This document shows, one piece after another, positions 10,278-18,940 of a DNA stretch of 64,000 nucleotides; position 1 is the first letter of the stretch; each line of letters opens with the position of its first letter. The DNA is taken from NCBI GenBank assembly GCA_963800255.1, contig CAWDAK010000011.1:264238-328237 (forward strand), given 5' to 3'. The position numbers were made by a program, and so were the translations under genes. This DNA is from DATFVA01 sp963800255 (GTDB taxonomy: Bacteria > Bacteroidota > Ignavibacteria > Ignavibacteriales > Ignavibacteriaceae). The notes under the pieces are model-generated. The model had not been told where the DNA came from and ran no database searches. It worked only from the letters and a program-made list of their open reading frames with translations.

Positions 10278-11801
10278 TTACTCGAGCAGCATCATCTTTT
10301 TAACAAGTACAGAATTTCCCTGCTGAAGCTGGTAAAAATATGCACCGCTTGGTAATGCCTTTGCATTGAATCTGACGGTATGTGATCCCGCGGTTACAAA
10401 TCCATTTACGAGCATCGCAACCTGCTGACCAATGGTGTTATATACTGCAAGCGTTACATTACCTGACTCAGGGATAGTGTATGAAATATCTGTTGAGGGA
10501 TTGAAGGGGTTAGGAAAGTTCTGTGCAAGGTTAAAGATTGTTAATCCGTTTATATTTACTTCAACTTCTTTGGAATATTCCGACTGTCCGCCGAAATCAA
10601 TCTGTTTCAGTCTGTAGGTATAAATACCGTTACTAACCTGCTCATCTGTATATGAATATGAATGAGGAAGCGTTGTTGTTCCAGCCCCTTCAACAGAACC
10701 AATTGTTGTGTACGTTCCACCGGAGGTTTTCCTTTCAACTTCAAAGATTCTGTTATTCGTTTCAGTAGCTGTGTTCCATGATAGTTCAACCTGGTTGGGT
10801 GAGTTTACCGAGGCAGTAAATGAGGTTAGTTCTACCGGAACAACAAAATTGTATGTTGAAATTCCTCCGTTACCCCTTACAGCCATAATAGTAGTGCCGG
10901 TTCTTGACAGCGACATATGTCTGTAATTTCCGGCAGAAGGGGTGTATTGAGTTGTCCAGCTGCTTCCATTATCCTCTGAATAATAAATACTATTTCCACG
11001 TGCTACCCACCATTTGTTGTCAAACCCGGTAATCCCGTAAACATTCTGCGAACCGGGAACAGATAATGAACTCCATATGGTTCCTCCGTCTGTGGTTTGA
11101 GCCAATCCTGCTGCACCGCCGGCAAGTCCGTTAGAAGAATTATTAAACCAGATTGAGTAAGAACTTACTACCGTGGCACTCGTTTCCGGAGTCCAGCTAT
11201 CTCCCATATCACTGGAATAATAAATTTTATTATTGTTTGTTCCAAAATAAATATCCGATCCGGAGACATATATAGAATTGTTCCAACCGATTTCACCACC
11301 AATTGGAGCAAGAGGAGGAGCCGGGTTCCAGGTAGCCCCGCCATCAGTTGTTTTGTACAGATCCCATAAACCAGAGACAGGATCGCCATAAGCGAAACCA
11401 TTATCGGCGTCAGTCATCCAAATAGCATTCATAAACCCGCCGCTATCAGAAAGTACCTGTGTCCAGGTAGTTCCACCGTCAGTGGTTCTGTAAATATTAG
11501 TTACAGTGCTTGTACTAGTACAAAGGGCAGTCTGTGCATCAATACCAAAAATATTATACACCGTATCTGTGCCGATGCTTCCTCCACTAACATCCGTCCA
11601 GGTTGCACCTCCGTCAGTAGTTCTGAGTATTGTGCCTAATTCTCCTCCAGTCCATGCAACCGAATCATTTACAACTGATATGGAAAGAAGTCCGTTAGTT
11701 GTGGGTGATGTCCGTTCCTGCCATTGAGCCTGGGTGTTAAACGCCGAAAGATTAATTATGAATACAATAGTTACAGTAATGAAAAAGTAATTTTTTAACA
11801 T
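10278..11801 (-). CDS. Secreted Ycf48/BNR-like beta-propeller protein with T9SS tail
   Basis: 507 residues, ATG start, signal peptide about 1-25 ending TQAQ. Residues about 26-325 contain repeated TTDGGATW/SDMGDSW-type blades typical of BNR/Ycf48-like propellers (at least six). A linker VVPVELTSFTASV leads to an FN3-like domain (about 328-420), and the C-terminus is a T9SS type A sorting domain (FPNPFNPSTDISY; ends KKMMLLE). The product is probably surface-attached or released; no enzymatic role can be assigned. It is convergent with the left array and has no operon partner. Its tail diverges clearly from those of the array proteins, so it is not part of the recent amplification. Confidence 0.85.
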   Translation of the reverse strand: MLKNYFFITVTIVFIINLSAFNTQAQWQERTSPTTNGLLSISVVNDSVAWTGGELGTILRTTDGGATWTDVSGGSIGTDTVYNIFGIDAQTALCTSTSTVTNIYRTTDGGTTWTQVLSDSGGFMNAIWMTDADNGFAYGDPVSGLWDLYKTTDGGATWNPAPPLAPIGGEIGWNNSIYVSGSDIYFGTNNNKIYYSSDMGDSWTPETSATVVSSYSIWFNNSSNGLAGGAAGLAQTTDGGTIWSSLSVPGSQNVYGITGFDNKWWVARGNSIYYSEDNGSSWTTQYTPSAGNYRHMSLSRTGTTIMAVRGNGGISTYNFVVPVELTSFTASVNSPNQVELSWNTATETNNRIFEVERKTSGGTYTTIGSVEGAGTTTLPHSYSYTDEQVSNGIYTYRLKQIDFGGQSEYSKEVEVNINGLTIFNLAQNFPNPFNPSTDISYTIPESGNVTLAVYNTIGQQVAMLVNGFVTAGSHTVRFNAKALPSGAYFYQLQQGNSVLVKKMMLLE

Positions 11802-11968
11802 CGGAACCTCACATTAATGATAGATACACTAAATTGTTATAGAGTTGGATGTAAGATATAGGTAAAACCCATTAATAGATATGTGATTAAGATACCCGTC
11901 AGTTAGACTTTAAGTGGTTAGGTTGATCTTAGACAACCCGGAACAAACAAGTAGAACAAAACCCGGAT

Positions 11969-12025
11969 ATCCTACTGGTACTCGTCCCAGCTTTTAACGG
12001 GGAGGGAGTCGAGGCTGTAATGCTC
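11969..12025 (-). repeat. Detached duplicate of the carB 3' end (57 bp)
   Basis: Bases 11969-12025 match the true carB end at 12487-12543 at 54 of 57 positions. Read on the minus strand both encode EHYSLDSLPVKSWDEYQ and a stop; all three differences are third-position and silent. Identity stops just past the stop codon on one side and abruptly inside the gene on the other, where the copy's frame meets a stop. The two copies flank the DUF433/DUF5615 remnant as direct repeats, as expected for integration into a gene 3' end in which the incoming DNA restores the gene. Confidence 0.8.
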
Positions 12026-12144
12026 AAGTATATTTCAAGGAAAGTGCGATGAATGAAAATGCAATATTTCTTACGGGGTAGGAATTAATTGTTATTTATC
12101 CGAAATTTCATAAATTTATATGAACAAAAAAGCTAGAATAGTTT

Positions 12145-12378
12145 ATGGTAAAATTAAGTAGAATAGAAATAAATCCTGAAGTATTAACAGGGAAACCGGT
12201 AATTAAGGGAACCAGGATTCCAGTCGAACTAGTTGTAAAGCTCGTCGCTCAACGATGGACCGACGAACAAATTATTGGTGAGTATCCTTCTCTAAATAAA
12301 GAAGATATTAAGGAAGCATTGTATTACGTAGAGAGTCTTGTTCGTAATGAAGAAGTTTATCCAATTTTCAAAAAGTAA
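12145..12378 (+). CDS. DUF433-family antitoxin-like protein
   Basis: 77 residues: RIEINPEVLTGKPVIKGTRIPVE is the typical opening of DUF433 proteins and TDEQIIGEYPSLNKEDIKEAL the typical helical part. DUF433 genes are usually the antitoxin partner of a DUF5615 PIN-like toxin. Here the stop TAA overlaps an ATG beginning a short DUF5615-like fragment, so the partner is truncated. The gene lies between the two copies of the carB 3' end. It looks intact and could be expressed as an orphan antitoxin or regulator. No clear ribosome site precedes the ATG. Confidence 0.85.
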   Translation: MVKLSRIEINPEVLTGKPVIKGTRIPVELVVKLVAQRWTDEQIIGEYPSLNKEDIKEALYYVESLVRNEEVYPIFKK

Positions 12379-12446
12379 TGAAATTTCTCATCGATGAAAA
12401 TGTGGGGTTTTCAATCTTTGATTTCTATTGTCCTAATCCATACTGA
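12378..12446 (+). pseudogene. Remnant of a DUF5615 PIN-like toxin
   Basis: A 22-codon frame begins ATG at 12378, overlapping the DUF433 stop (TAATG). It reads MKFLIDENVGFSIFDFY and ends in TGA at 12446. MKFLIDEN is the characteristic N-terminus of DUF5615 toxins, which run to about 110 residues, so most of the gene including later acidic residues is missing. The rest of the gap to carB shows no toxin sequence. The loss probably came with deletion or recombination at the carB boundary. Confidence 0.7.
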
Positions 12447-12489
12447 CGCAATTTACACAATTCCCTCAGCTAATTGACGGTGTTTTATC

Positions 12490-15400
12490 CTACTGGTATT
12501 CGTCCCAGCTTTTTACGGGGAGGGAGTCGAGGCTGTAGTGCTCTATGGATTTAATAAATCTTTTGATGAACTGGATGTTCGTGAAAAGAGGGATGTTCAG
12601 GTCGACAGCTTTCCGGCGGATTATGTAATCACTGTCCAGTTCAACTTTCTCTGCTGACTTGGGAATATTTATTACCAGGTCGATCTTCCCTTCAGAAAGA
12701 TATGTAAGTATTCCCGGTTCGGCATTATCGAAGGGGCGGTAAAGAACTTCTACATCTACCCCGTTTTCTTTGTAAAAATCTGCGGTACCTTTGGTTCCAT
12801 AGAACTTCAGTCCCATTTTCCTAAGAGATAAAAGGTCTTCCAGGAGTTCCGCTTTGTTCTTAAGTGTTCCTGTTGAAAGAAGTGCAGCCTTGCGCGGGAA
12901 TTTATGTCCTGTTGACAATAAGCTTTTTAGGAAGGCTTCATTAAAATCATCACCAAGACAGGCAACTTCACCTGTTGACGACATTTCAACACCTGTTACG
13001 GGATCGGAACCTTTTAGTCGTGTGAAGGAAAACTGTGATGCTTTTATGCCCACGTAATCGAGGTCGAAAGATGATTTATCTATTTTCGGAACTTTCTCTC
13101 CCAGCATCAGTTTTGTGGCGATTTCTATAAAGTTGATCTTAAGCGTCTTTGACACAAAGGGAAAACTTCTGGAAGCGCGGAGGTTGCATTCAATTACTTT
13201 CACGTCATTGTCTTTTGCGATGAACTGGATGTTGAAGGGACCAGTTATCTGCAGCGATTTTGCAATCTTCTTTGTTATGTTTTTAACACGCCGCATAGTT
13301 TCCAGGTAGGTTCTCTGCGGTGGAAGAACTATTGTTGCATCGCCGGAATGAACGCCTGCGTTCTCAACGTGTTCGGCAATTGCATAGCAGAACAGATCGC
13401 CGCCATCGGCAACAGCATCAACTTCAATTTCACGCGCATCGGTAATGAACTTGCTGATGACAACAGGGTGTTCCTGACTTATATCGGCTGCCTTCTTAAG
13501 ATAAATAGCAAGTTCTTCATCATTAAGTACTATACTCATAGCAGCTCCGCTTAAGACATAGCTCGGCCTGATGAGGACAGGATACTCTACTTTCTGAGCA
13601 AACTTTTTAGCATCTTCAAGATCGGTTAATTCATTCCATTCAGGCTGGTCGACATCTATGTCATCAAGGATCTGCGAGAACTTGTGGCGGTTCTCGGCGT
13701 TATCGATTTGTTCGGGTGAGGTTCCGAGGATTTTGACACCAGCCCGGTGAAGCTTCATTGCAAGGTTGTTGGGTATCTGTCCTCCCATCGAAACAATAAT
13801 TCCTTCGGCATTTTCCCGCTCATAGATATCCATCACCCGCTCAAAGGTGAGCTGCTCAAAATAGAGTTTATCGCAGATATCGTAATCCGTACTTACCGTT
13901 TCGGGATTATAGTTGATCATAATTGTGCGCTTGCCGGATTTATTAAGAGCCAGCACCGCATTTACGCAGCACCAGTCGAACTCAACCGATGAGCCGATTC
14001 TGTAAGCCCCGCTGCCGAGCACAATTATCTGATTTGGTTCTCCGGTTTCTATATCATCTTCTTTTCCATGGTAAGTGGTGTAGAGATAATTTGTCTGGGC
14101 GGGATATTCGGCAGCGAGTGTATCGATCTGCTTGACGGCGGGTAATACACCCAGCTTTTTTCTTTTCTCCCTTATATTCAATTCAGCATCATTAACAAGC
14201 CGTGCTATCTGCTGGTCAGAGAAGCCGTTCATCTTTGCTTCGCGCATAAGTGCTTCATCGATGTCGTCTGGTTTCTTACCGGCCAGGTGTTTTTCTGTTT
14301 CGATTATGTTCTGCATTTTGTGCAGGAACCAGCGATTGATCTTTGTGAGGGAATGAATCTTATCTATGCTGTATTCTTTTTTAAGGGCTTCCGCTATGGC
14401 AAGGATTCTTTTATCTGTAGGGTGTGCAAGTTCATGGTCAAGGTCTTCGAATTTAAGCGAATGTCCTGTAAAGCCGGGATAACCGAGATCAAGCATTCTG
14501 ATGGCTTTCTGCAGCACTTCCTCAAAGGTTCTGCCGAGCGACATTACCTCACCCACCGACTTCATCTCAGAGCCAAGTTCATTATTAACAAGCTTGAACT
14601 TCTGCAGATCCCAGCGGGGGAACTTTAGCGCTACATAATCGAGCGCGGGTTCAAAGCAGGCTGAGGTTTGCTGTGTGATAATATTTTCAACTTCATTAAG
14701 CGCGTAACCGAGAGCAAGCTTGGTTGCAATAAAGGCAAGCGGGTAGCCTGTAGCTTTCGAGGCCAGCGCAGAGCTTCTGCTGAGGCGGGCATTCACTTCT
14801 ATGATACGGTAGTCATCTGAATCTGGGTCCAGGGCATACTGAATGTTGCATTCGCCCACAACTCCAAGATGTCGGATAAGTTTTATTCCGATTGAACGCA
14901 GTTTGAAGTTCTCGCGGGCAGATAAAGTCTGAACGGGGGCGATAACCACGCTCTCGCCCGTATGAATTCCCATGGGGTCGATGTTCTCCATCGAGCAGAC
15001 GGTTATGCAGTTATTAAAGCGGTCGCGTACTATTTCATATTCAACTTCCTTCCAGCCGTAGAGGGATTCTTCAATAAGAATTTGTCCGGTGAAGGCGAAT
15101 GCCCTGCGGGCTTTTTCAATAAGTTCCTCTTTGGTGTTTACGATTCCTGATCCAAGTCCCCCCAGGGCATAAGCAATACGCACCATTACAGGGAAGCCAA
15201 TACCCTCGGCTGCTGCAACGGCTTCATCAACCGACTGCGCCGTTTTGCTGAGAGCAACCTTGAGATCAACTTCTCTTACGCGGTCAGCAAAGAGGAGACG
15301 GTCTTCAGTATCTTTGATTGCTTCAACGGGAGTACCGAGTACTTTAACTTTATATTTCTCAAGGATGCCTTTGTCGTAAAGATCCACGCCGACGTTGAGT

Positions 15401-15684
15401 GCTGTTTGTCCCCCGAACTGAAGCAGTATGCTATCAGGCTGTTCCTTTACGATTATTTTTTCTACAAACTCTGTTTTGATCGGGAGGAAGTAGACTTTAT
15501 CGGCAAAGTTTTCGGAGGTCTGGATTGTAGCAATGTTCGGGTTTACCAGGACGGTAAAAATTCCGTCCTCTTTTAAGGCTTTTATTGCCTGGCTGCCGGA
15601 GTAGTCGAATTCGCCGGCCTGCCCTATCTGAAGTGCGCCCGAACCAAGAATTAAAACTTTTTTGGGTTTATATTTTTTTATCAT
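12490..15684 (-). CDS. carB: Carbamoyl-phosphate synthase large subunit
   Basis: 1064 residues, close to the family's usual 1070. It forms carbamoyl phosphate from bicarbonate, ammonia (delivered by CarA) and two ATP, for pyrimidine and arginine synthesis. Two homologous halves are visible: KKVLILGSGALQIGQAGEFD at the N-terminus and IIVLGSGAYRIGSSVEFDWC at about residue 556, each starting an ATP-grasp unit with GGQ motifs (FGGQTALN, MGGQIPNN). The C-terminal part from about 930 is the allosteric MGS-like domain. Its ATG overlaps the stop of a GIY-YIG remnant (ATGA). The 3' end has a near-identical duplicate at 11969-12025, so it may have been replaced from a relative's sequence. Confidence 0.97.
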   Translation of the reverse strand: MIKKYKPKKVLILGSGALQIGQAGEFDYSGSQAIKALKEDGIFTVLVNPNIATIQTSENFADKVYFLPIKTEFVEKIIVKEQPDSILLQFGGQTALNVGVDLYDKGILEKYKVKVLGTPVEAIKDTEDRLLFADRVREVDLKVALSKTAQSVDEAVAAAEGIGFPVMVRIAYALGGLGSGIVNTKEELIEKARRAFAFTGQILIEESLYGWKEVEYEIVRDRFNNCITVCSMENIDPMGIHTGESVVIAPVQTLSARENFKLRSIGIKLIRHLGVVGECNIQYALDPDSDDYRIIEVNARLSRSSALASKATGYPLAFIATKLALGYALNEVENIITQQTSACFEPALDYVALKFPRWDLQKFKLVNNELGSEMKSVGEVMSLGRTFEEVLQKAIRMLDLGYPGFTGHSLKFEDLDHELAHPTDKRILAIAEALKKEYSIDKIHSLTKINRWFLHKMQNIIETEKHLAGKKPDDIDEALMREAKMNGFSDQQIARLVNDAELNIREKRKKLGVLPAVKQIDTLAAEYPAQTNYLYTTYHGKEDDIETGEPNQIIVLGSGAYRIGSSVEFDWCCVNAVLALNKSGKRTIMINYNPETVSTDYDICDKLYFEQLTFERVMDIYERENAEGIIVSMGGQIPNNLAMKLHRAGVKILGTSPEQIDNAENRHKFSQILDDIDVDQPEWNELTDLEDAKKFAQKVEYPVLIRPSYVLSGAAMSIVLNDEELAIYLKKAADISQEHPVVISKFITDAREIEVDAVADGGDLFCYAIAEHVENAGVHSGDATIVLPPQRTYLETMRRVKNITKKIAKSLQITGPFNIQFIAKDNDVKVIECNLRASRSFPFVSKTLKINFIEIATKLMLGEKVPKIDKSSFDLDYVGIKASQFSFTRLKGSDPVTGVEMSSTGEVACLGDDFNEAFLKSLLSTGHKFPRKAALLSTGTLKNKAELLEDLLSLRKMGLKFYGTKGTADFYKENGVDVEVLYRPFDNAEPGILTYLSEGKIDLVINIPKSAEKVELDSDYIIRRKAVDLNIPLFTNIQFIKRFIKSIEHYSLDSLPVKSWDEYQ

Positions 15685-15830
15685 ACATCATTAAATTTTA
15701 TTGATAAATCTTCCCATTCTTTATTTATTGATTCTATGAGGTTAATCTTCCATTGTCGATGCCAGTTTTTCAGTTGCTTTTCTCTCTGGATGGCTTCATT
15801 TATTTCAGTCTGGTAACAACACAGAGACCC
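15681..15830 (-). pseudogene. C-terminal remnant of a GIY-YIG nuclease
   Basis: Between carA and carB one frame ends in INEAIQREKQLKNWHRQWKI followed by NLIESINKEWEDLS. This is the characteristic C-terminal half of the small UvrC/YhbQ-like GIY-YIG nucleases common as solitary genes in Bacteroidota. The N-terminal half, with the GIY and YIG motifs, is absent; upstream the frame runs into the antisense of carA without a family match. The TGA stop overlaps the carB ATG by four bases. It looks like an old insertion between carA and carB that has been mostly deleted, leaving the spacer between the two genes. Confidence 0.75.
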
Positions 15831-15831
15831 T

Positions 15832-16902
15832 CTACAGAGCACGTACAAACATATCGAAGATGAATTCACTATCGTCGGGACCGGGAGAAGCCTCAGGGTG
15901 GAACTGTGCTGCAAAGAACGGTTTGGAAATATGGATAATGCCTTCATTAGTGCCGTCGTTATCATTCACGAACCACTCACGCCAGTCCTCCGGAAGAGTT
16001 TCAGTTTCCACAGCGTAACCGTGGTTCTGAGAAGTTATATAAGTTCTTTTTGTTCCAGTTTCATTACAGGGCTGATTATGACCCCGGTGTCCGTATTTTA
16101 ATTTATACGTGTTTGCCCCGGCTGCAAGTCCAAGTATCTGGCTTCCCAGGCAGATGCCAAGAATAGGAATATTTCTTTCCATTGCCCTCTTTGCATTTTC
16201 TATTGTTGCTTTACACATTTTAGGATCGCCGGGACCATTTGATAATACAATTCCATCCATTACTTCTTTATGAAATTCATAGTCGTACGGAACACGTAAG
16301 ACAGAAATGTTGCGTCCCAGGAAAGCCTGTATCACATTATTTTTTGTACCGCAGTCGACCAGGACAACTTTCTTTCCATTACGTGAATACTCAACCGGCT
16401 CCTTCACACATACCTCACCTACAAGGTCAAGTTTATTTATATCCTGGAAACCAGGATCAGAACTTTCATCTATAATAATTTTCCCGAGCATGGTTCCCTG
16501 GTCTCTAAGTTTACGTGTAAGCATCCTCGTATCTATTCCGGTTATACCAGGAATCCTGTGTTCCTTCATCCAGTCGCCCAGTGATTTTTTAGCATTCCAG
16601 TGGGAAAACTTTTCAGAATAGTCCAATACAATGAGCGCACGGCAATGGATTTCATCTGATTCAAAGTTTTTCAGCATCCCGTTTTCCTTTTCATCACCGG
16701 GCACACCGTAATTTCCTATCAGCGGGTAAGTGCAGACAAGTATCTGGCCCCTATAGGAAGGGTCGGTCATCGTTTCAGGGTAACCCACCATACCTGTATT
16801 AAAAACTACCTCCCCGTTTGTGTTTCCTTCGTATCCGAAGCTTTTTCCAGAAAACTCCGAGCCGTCTTCAAGTATAAGTTTAGCGTTTTTTATGCCTGTC
16901 AT
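15832..16902 (-). CDS. carA: Carbamoyl-phosphate synthase small (glutaminase) subunit
   Basis: 356 residues. CarA hydrolyses glutamine and channels ammonia to CarB. The N-terminal domain starts KLILEDGSEFSGKSFGYEG; the class I amidotransferase domain holds the nucleophile in ILGICLGSQ (Cys251) and the His335/Glu337 pair in FHPEASPGP. Family residues GYPETMTDPSY are also present. It is the first gene of carA-(GIY-YIG remnant)-carB on the minus strand, with about 150 bases between the two subunits, unusually long for this pair. An intrinsic terminator about 170 bases upstream of the ATG suggests control by attenuation (inference). Confidence 0.97.
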   Translation of the reverse strand: MTGIKNAKLILEDGSEFSGKSFGYEGNTNGEVVFNTGMVGYPETMTDPSYRGQILVCTYPLIGNYGVPGDEKENGMLKNFESDEIHCRALIVLDYSEKFSHWNAKKSLGDWMKEHRIPGITGIDTRMLTRKLRDQGTMLGKIIIDESSDPGFQDINKLDLVGEVCVKEPVEYSRNGKKVVLVDCGTKNNVIQAFLGRNISVLRVPYDYEFHKEVMDGIVLSNGPGDPKMCKATIENAKRAMERNIPILGICLGSQILGLAAGANTYKLKYGHRGHNQPCNETGTKRTYITSQNHGYAVETETLPEDWREWFVNDNDGTNEGIIHISKPFFAAQFHPEASPGPDDSEFIFDMFVRAL

Positions 16903-17071
16903 TCAGCCGAAACCTTTCGTATAATTTTCATATTATCCTAGCTGCTAACACCCGTTCAGAACGGATGCATCAGCCTTAAAATTTCTAATCAGGTTATTAA
17001 ATTGGTACTTCAAAGAAACCGGTCATCAGGGTATTGGTTTTAAGGATATTTACAGGAACCGGCGGTTCAGA

Positions 17072-17100
17072 TAAAAAAATAGCCACTCATTGAGCGGCTA
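17072..17100 (-). terminator. Intrinsic terminator in the carA leader (possible attenuator)
   Basis: On the minus strand TAGCCGCTC-AAT-GAGTGGCTA forms a nine-pair stem (one G-U) followed by seven T. Its T-run points toward carA, 170 bases away, and no gene on the minus strand ends upstream of it. It is therefore either the end of an unseen short transcript or an attenuator in the carAB leader. On the plus strand the stem has a mismatch and no T-run. The rest of 16903-17535 holds the tandem repeat at 17270-17394 and no gene. Confidence 0.6.
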
Positions 17101-17269
17101 ATATAACTCAGGTGAATAGAGAATATTTATAAATTTTAATTTTTTGCTGGTCAATTGTTTTCCGATTTGAATTATTAATATACAGCAAAGAGATTATAGT
17201 TTCAATTTAACAATTTAATAATTTGATTATTATATTGGTCAAAAATAAATTCACGGTTGTCTTAAATTA

Positions 17270-17394
17270 GATTCCGAAATGAATCCGGAATGACAGTTAC
17301 ATTGAGAATTACTTTTGGATTCCGAAATGAATTCGGGATGACAGTTACATTGAGAATTCTTTTAGATTCCGAAATAAATTCGGAATGACAGTTA
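17270..17394. repeat. Three tandem copies of a 47-48 bp repeat (GATTCCGAAATGAATTCGGAATGAC type)
   Basis: Copies start at 17270, 17318 and 17365. Each contains an imperfect palindrome, CCGAAATGAATTCGG, then AATGACAGTTACATTGAG. This is the dispersed intergenic repeat type that, when translated, gives ISESK/NSFRN strings in many genomes. A relative, ACCCTGAA-ATTAA-TTCAGGGT, occurs at 19851-19871. It is non-coding and lies between the divergent carA and phoH. Confidence 0.75.
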
Positions 17395-17535
17395 GTACTT
17401 TTAGGACAGCCATATAACGAATCCGGATAAATTTGATAATTAACTATTTTTCTCAACTAATATCTTCACCAGGGAACTTCAATATAAATAACCAGCTTCA
17501 TTTTAAAAAACTAAACTCAACTCCAACTACTGCAA

Positions 17536-18879
17536 ATGAAAAACAAGAAAGCTCCAAAGACTTTTATCCTGGATACGAATGTTATTCTCCACGATTCATC
17601 TTCAATCCTTCAGTTCGAGGAAAATGACGTTGTAATACCTCTTACGGTAATAGAAGAGCTTGATCATTTTAAGAGGGGCAGCCAGGTTATAAATCTCAAT
17701 GCCCGGGAATTTGCAAGAACGCTTGATTCGCTAACCGGCACTGCTATTTTCAACGGCGGTGTTTCGCTTGGTAAGGGTAAAGGTAAAGTAAGGGTGGGCT
17801 TTTCGCGCGGAATTAGTTCTGAAATAAAGGAACTGTTTACCGAAGATAATCCTGATCACCGGATCCTTTCGGTTGCAATGGATGTACTGAAGAAAAAGAA
17901 AGATCCGTCCTCTGTAATCCTGGTTACGAAGGATGTAAACCTGAGGATGAAGGCAAAGGCACTTGGAATACACGCGGAGGATTACTCAACCGACCGTGTA
18001 AGCAGCGTTGAAGAGCTTTACAGCGGCAAAGAAGTAGTTGAAAATTTTGATGATGATATCATTGTCAAACTCTTCCAGGCTCCCTATGAGATTGAAGCCA
18101 AAAAGATCCTTAAAAAACTTCATTCTGAGCCCATTCCGAATAAATATTATATTTTCAGGAACCCCAACAGGTCGGTGCTTGCCTACCTTGATAAGGAGAT
18201 GGAGTTCTTCCGGAAGGTAGATAAGAATACCATTTACGGAATTAAGCCAAGGAATGCGGAGCAGACTTTTGCAGTAGAGGCATTAACAAACGATGATATT
18301 CCACTTGTTTCACTAACAGGCAAAGCAGGAACGGGTAAAACCCTGCTGGCGCTGGCAAGTGCGCTGAACGTAAGGAAAAATTACAGGCAGATTTATATAG
18401 CACGCCCGATTGTTCCTTTAAGCAACAAGGATATCGGTTTCCTTCCGGGTGATGTGCAGAGCAAAATTGAACCCTATATGCAGCCGTTATGGGATAACCT
18501 CCGGGTGATACAGGATCAGTTTTCAGAAACTGACAAGCAGCACCAGGCGATAAACAGTATGATAAAGGATAATAAACTGGTAATTGAGGCGCTGTCATAT
18601 ATAAGGGGGAGGAGCCTGCAGCGGATATTTTTTATAGTGGACGAAGCCCAGAACCTTACACCCCACGAAATAAAAACCATCATTACGCGTGTAGGAGAGG
18701 GTTCCAAAATTGTGTTTACCGGGGACATTTACCAGATAGATCACCCTTACCTCGATTCGCAGTCGAATGGTTTGTCATACCTCATAGATCATTTTATGGG
18801 ACAAAAACTATACGCTCATGTAAACCTTGAGAAAGGCGAAAGATCCGTCCTTGCAGAGCTGGCGTCTAATCTATTATAG
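17536..18879 (+). CDS. PhoH-family protein: PIN domain plus ATPase (PhoH2 type)
   Basis: 447 residues. The N-terminus (KTFILDTNVILHD, about 6-135) is a PIN nuclease domain with the first acidic residue in LDTN. The C-terminal half is the PhoH ATPase with Walker A GKAGTGKT (about 262-269) and Walker B FFIVDEAQN. Such PIN-PhoH fusions are described as RNA-acting ATPase/nuclease proteins; the cellular role here is not known. The gene is monocistronic, divergent from carA, and no strong ribosome site precedes the ATG. Confidence 0.9.
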   Translation: MKNKKAPKTFILDTNVILHDSSSILQFEENDVVIPLTVIEELDHFKRGSQVINLNAREFARTLDSLTGTAIFNGGVSLGKGKGKVRVGFSRGISSEIKELFTEDNPDHRILSVAMDVLKKKKDPSSVILVTKDVNLRMKAKALGIHAEDYSTDRVSSVEELYSGKEVVENFDDDIIVKLFQAPYEIEAKKILKKLHSEPIPNKYYIFRNPNRSVLAYLDKEMEFFRKVDKNTIYGIKPRNAEQTFAVEALTNDDIPLVSLTGKAGTGKTLLALASALNVRKNYRQIYIARPIVPLSNKDIGFLPGDVQSKIEPYMQPLWDNLRVIQDQFSETDKQHQAINSMIKDNKLVIEALSYIRGRSLQRIFFIVDEAQNLTPHEIKTIITRVGEGSKIVFTGDIYQIDHPYLDSQSNGLSYLIDHFMGQKLYAHVNLEKGERSVLAELASNLL

Positions 18880-18940
18880 ATTCCTTTTTATTCTGCCATT
18901 GATTATCTTAAACTATTATACACAAATTAATTAGTGATTT

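Noticed and set aside
12854..15150. Open frames antisense to carB and carA
   Set aside because: Shadow frames of highly conserved genes, with no start signals.
16903..17535. tRNA genes in the longer intergenic gaps
   Set aside because: No cloverleaf with a GGTTCGA-type arm was found here or in the other gaps on inspection.
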